NCBI GenBank assembly: GCA_964613725.1 | Contig: CAZTJY010000026.1 | Location: forward strand, 1-33,183 | Reading direction: 5' to 3' | DNA length: 33,183 nucleotides | Source of the DNA: Parapedobacter sp964613725 | GTDB lineage: Bacteria > Bacteroidota > Bacteroidia > Sphingobacteriales > Sphingobacteriaceae | Shown: positions 31,997-33,183 of the stretch, piece by piece | Position numbering within the stretch: the first letter of the stretch is position 1 | Layout: each line of letters begins with the position of its first letter | Position numbers and translations under genes: made by a program | Notes under the pieces: generated by a model | The model's input: only the letters and a program-made list of their open reading frames with translations | Told to the model about the DNA's origin: nothing | Databases searched by the model: none

Positions 31997-32731
31997 TTAA
32001 TTCTTTATGGCAATAAACCCTGAAAAATTATACCATTTGAAGAACACTTCGGTATGGTTGAAACCAGCTTCCATTAGCAGCTTTATGTTTTCGCTCAATT
32101 TATAAGGTATCAGCACATTTTCAAGCGCTTCTCTTTTCTGAGAGATTTCCAGTTCGCTATATTGGTTGCGGCGCTTATAATCGTAATAATATTTGATGAA
32201 GTTGCGATTAAACAGGCTATCTTCCGCGAGAATTTTCTCCGAGATAACCAATACCCCCCCGGGATTGAGTCCTTCATAGATGCGTTGAAGTAATTTTTCC
32301 CGGTAGATGGGGCGCACAAATTGCAGCGTAAGGCAAAGGACAACGGCCGAAGCGTTTTCAATGGCGAAATCCTGGTGAAGGTCCGCATTCTTAAGTTCAT
32401 AAGGGCGCTTTATCTTCGCGTCTTTGAGCTTTTGGGCGCACTTCTCGAGCATATCTTTCGAATCGTCCACCCCAACAAAACGGATACGTTCATCGATCAG
32501 CGGATCCAAATTCAAGAAGGTTGTCCCCGTTGAGCAACCCAAGTCATACACGTTCGTGTCCGGAACGGCAAATTCACATACCTGCTCAATGATCATCCGC
32601 TGGATTTCGTTGTAATATGGGACGGAACGCTCTACCATATCATCGAACGCGTTGGCAACCGTCGCACCGAACTTAAAATCGGAGGGCTTCTTAATCACCT
32701 CATTGAATACATCATCCTTTTTCTTCGTCAT
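31997..32731 (-). CDS. cmoA: CmoA-like carboxy-S-adenosyl-L-methionine synthase
   Basis: 244 residues, close to the 247 of Escherichia coli CmoA, and alike along its whole length. The nucleotide-binding VYDLGCSTGT (61-70), FDDMVERSVPYYN (29-41), LTLQFVRP (134-141), GLNPGGVLVISEK (154-166) and YSELEISQKREALENV (191-206) match CmoA blocks. R200 in SQKRE aligns with E. coli R199, which binds the carboxylate of carboxy-SAM and is absent in ordinary methyltransferases. CmoA makes carboxy-SAM from SAM and prephenate; CmoB then carboxymethylates tRNA wobble uridine (cmo5U34). No CmoB is in the window. It is followed after four bases by the ICMT-type gene. Confidence 0.88.
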   Translation of the reverse strand: MTKKKDDVFNEVIKKPSDFKFGATVANAFDDMVERSVPYYNEIQRMIIEQVCEFAVPDTNVYDLGCSTGTTFLNLDPLIDERIRFVGVDDSKDMLEKCAQKLKDAKIKRPYELKNADLHQDFAIENASAVVLCLTLQFVRPIYREKLLQRIYEGLNPGGVLVISEKILAEDSLFNRNFIKYYYDYKRRNQYSELEISQKREALENVLIPYKLSENIKLLMEAGFNHTEVFFKWYNFSGFIAIKN

Positions 32732-32761
32732 AAAGTTTTATAAGGCTACGTGTTTTGAATG

Positions 32762-32778
32762 GCGACCAAAGTAGTCGC
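32762..32778. repeat. Short inverted repeat upstream of the cmoA-like gene
   Basis: GCGAC (32762-32766) and GTCGC (32774-32778) flank seven bases containing CTTTG on the minus strand. It lies about 31 bases before the ATG at 32731, where a promoter or operator is expected, but no full TAnnTTTG box is present. Confidence 0.25.
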
Positions 32779-32822
32779 GAATTCTGGAAAGAATCTGGAA
32801 ATAATTGATCGGAAAATCGGTC

Positions 32823-33183
32823 TTAATGTTCTTCCCTGAAATATACTTTATAATAACTCATTCCTTTTTCTTCGTCGAATCCCTTTTCAATATACTCTCG
32901 TTTGCCGTGTACGTAAATATGGAAGTTCTTATCCAATTTCAGCACGCTTTTGTATGTTGCATTGGCTTTCTTTACCGCTCCAGGGGCAATATCAAATTGC
33001 TCGCCAAAAGGCGATTCGTAATCGGTTTCAAATTGCTGGCGATAATCATGGAACAGCGCCGCTGCCTGCGGATTGCCCAATACTTCCTCTTCAAACTCTT
33101 TCGTTTTAAAGGTGTCTCTCTCCTTAAAGTAGTCCATTGACCGATTCAGCAAGTCAATCTTATCGGTACGCTCCAACTCAAAC
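32823..33183 (-). CDS. 37-kDa nucleoid-associated protein (NdpA/YejK family), C-terminal part
   Basis: The frame is open to the right edge of the window, so the 5' part is missing; 119 complete codons remain. It contains MDYFKERDTFKTKEFEEEVL, ALFHDYRQQFETDY, and near the end SVLKLDKNFHIYVHGKREYI and then MSYYKVYFREE, which fit the C-terminus of Bacteroidota NdpA (YejK-like) proteins. The family binds the nucleoid; its detailed role is unclear. The TTG at 33176 is an internal codon. The CmoA-like gene starts 91 bases downstream on the same strand. Confidence 0.7.
   Translation of the reverse strand, partial: FELERTDKIDLLNRSMDYFKERDTFKTKEFEEEVLGNPQAAALFHDYRQQFETDYESPFGEQFDIAPGAVKKANATYKSVLKLDKNFHIYVHGKREYIEKGFDEEKGMSYYKVYFREEH

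Overview
The window reads as chromosomal DNA from a Bacteroidota bacterium, most likely a Sphingobacteriaceae-type soil or plant-associated organism. The evidence is SusC/SusD-type glycan uptake genes, a hybrid two-component regulator of the Bacteroidota type, lipoprotein signals, mostly weak Shine-Dalgarno sites, and several promoters of the form TTTG-N19-TAnnTTTG. A 10-base run of N (22689-22698) shows it is a draft scaffold. I saw no tRNA, rRNA, CRISPR array, insertion sequence or prophage gene.

Layout. 1-1478: end of a polysaccharide-utilization locus (PUL), with a SusD C-terminus, a phosphodiester-glycosidase-type lipoprotein and a strong terminator. 1579-10120: small stand-alone metabolic and stress genes (three alpha/beta hydrolases, a PNPOx-type flavoprotein, VOC protein, MsrA, nucleoside deaminase, small HTH regulator, DedA protein). 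Between them lie four broken genes: a 5' hydrolase fragment, a frameshifted dihydrofolate-reductase-like gene, a VOC gene with a large internal deletion, and the 3' half of an SRPBCC gene. A possible short RNA on the minus strand lies at about 8431-8496.

10142-26818: a complete PUL on the minus strand, read as one operon. Its order is SusC, SusD, a small lipoprotein, a GH63/MGH1-like (alpha/alpha)6 hydrolase lipoprotein, a GH127-like (DUF1680) enzyme, a TIM-barrel hydrolase fused to a formylglycine-generating-enzyme-like (SUMF1) domain without its catalytic cysteines, and the hybrid sensor/AraC regulator as last gene. Inferred working: SusC/SusD import oligosaccharides, the surface or periplasmic hydrolases trim them, and the regulator senses a product and switches on the operon that encodes it. 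The GH127-like enzyme suggests a glycan with beta-L-arabinofuranose or a similar sugar. The substrate is not proven.

27084-33183: housekeeping and accessory genes: a DUF3052-like protein, a HAD phosphatase, a thioredoxin-reductase-like flavoprotein with a promoter that predicts a leaderless mRNA, a DUF4256 protein, a Tat-exported Gfo/Idh/MocA oxidoreductase, an ICMT-type membrane methyltransferase paired with a CmoA homologue, and the C-terminus of a 37-kDa nucleoid-associated protein.
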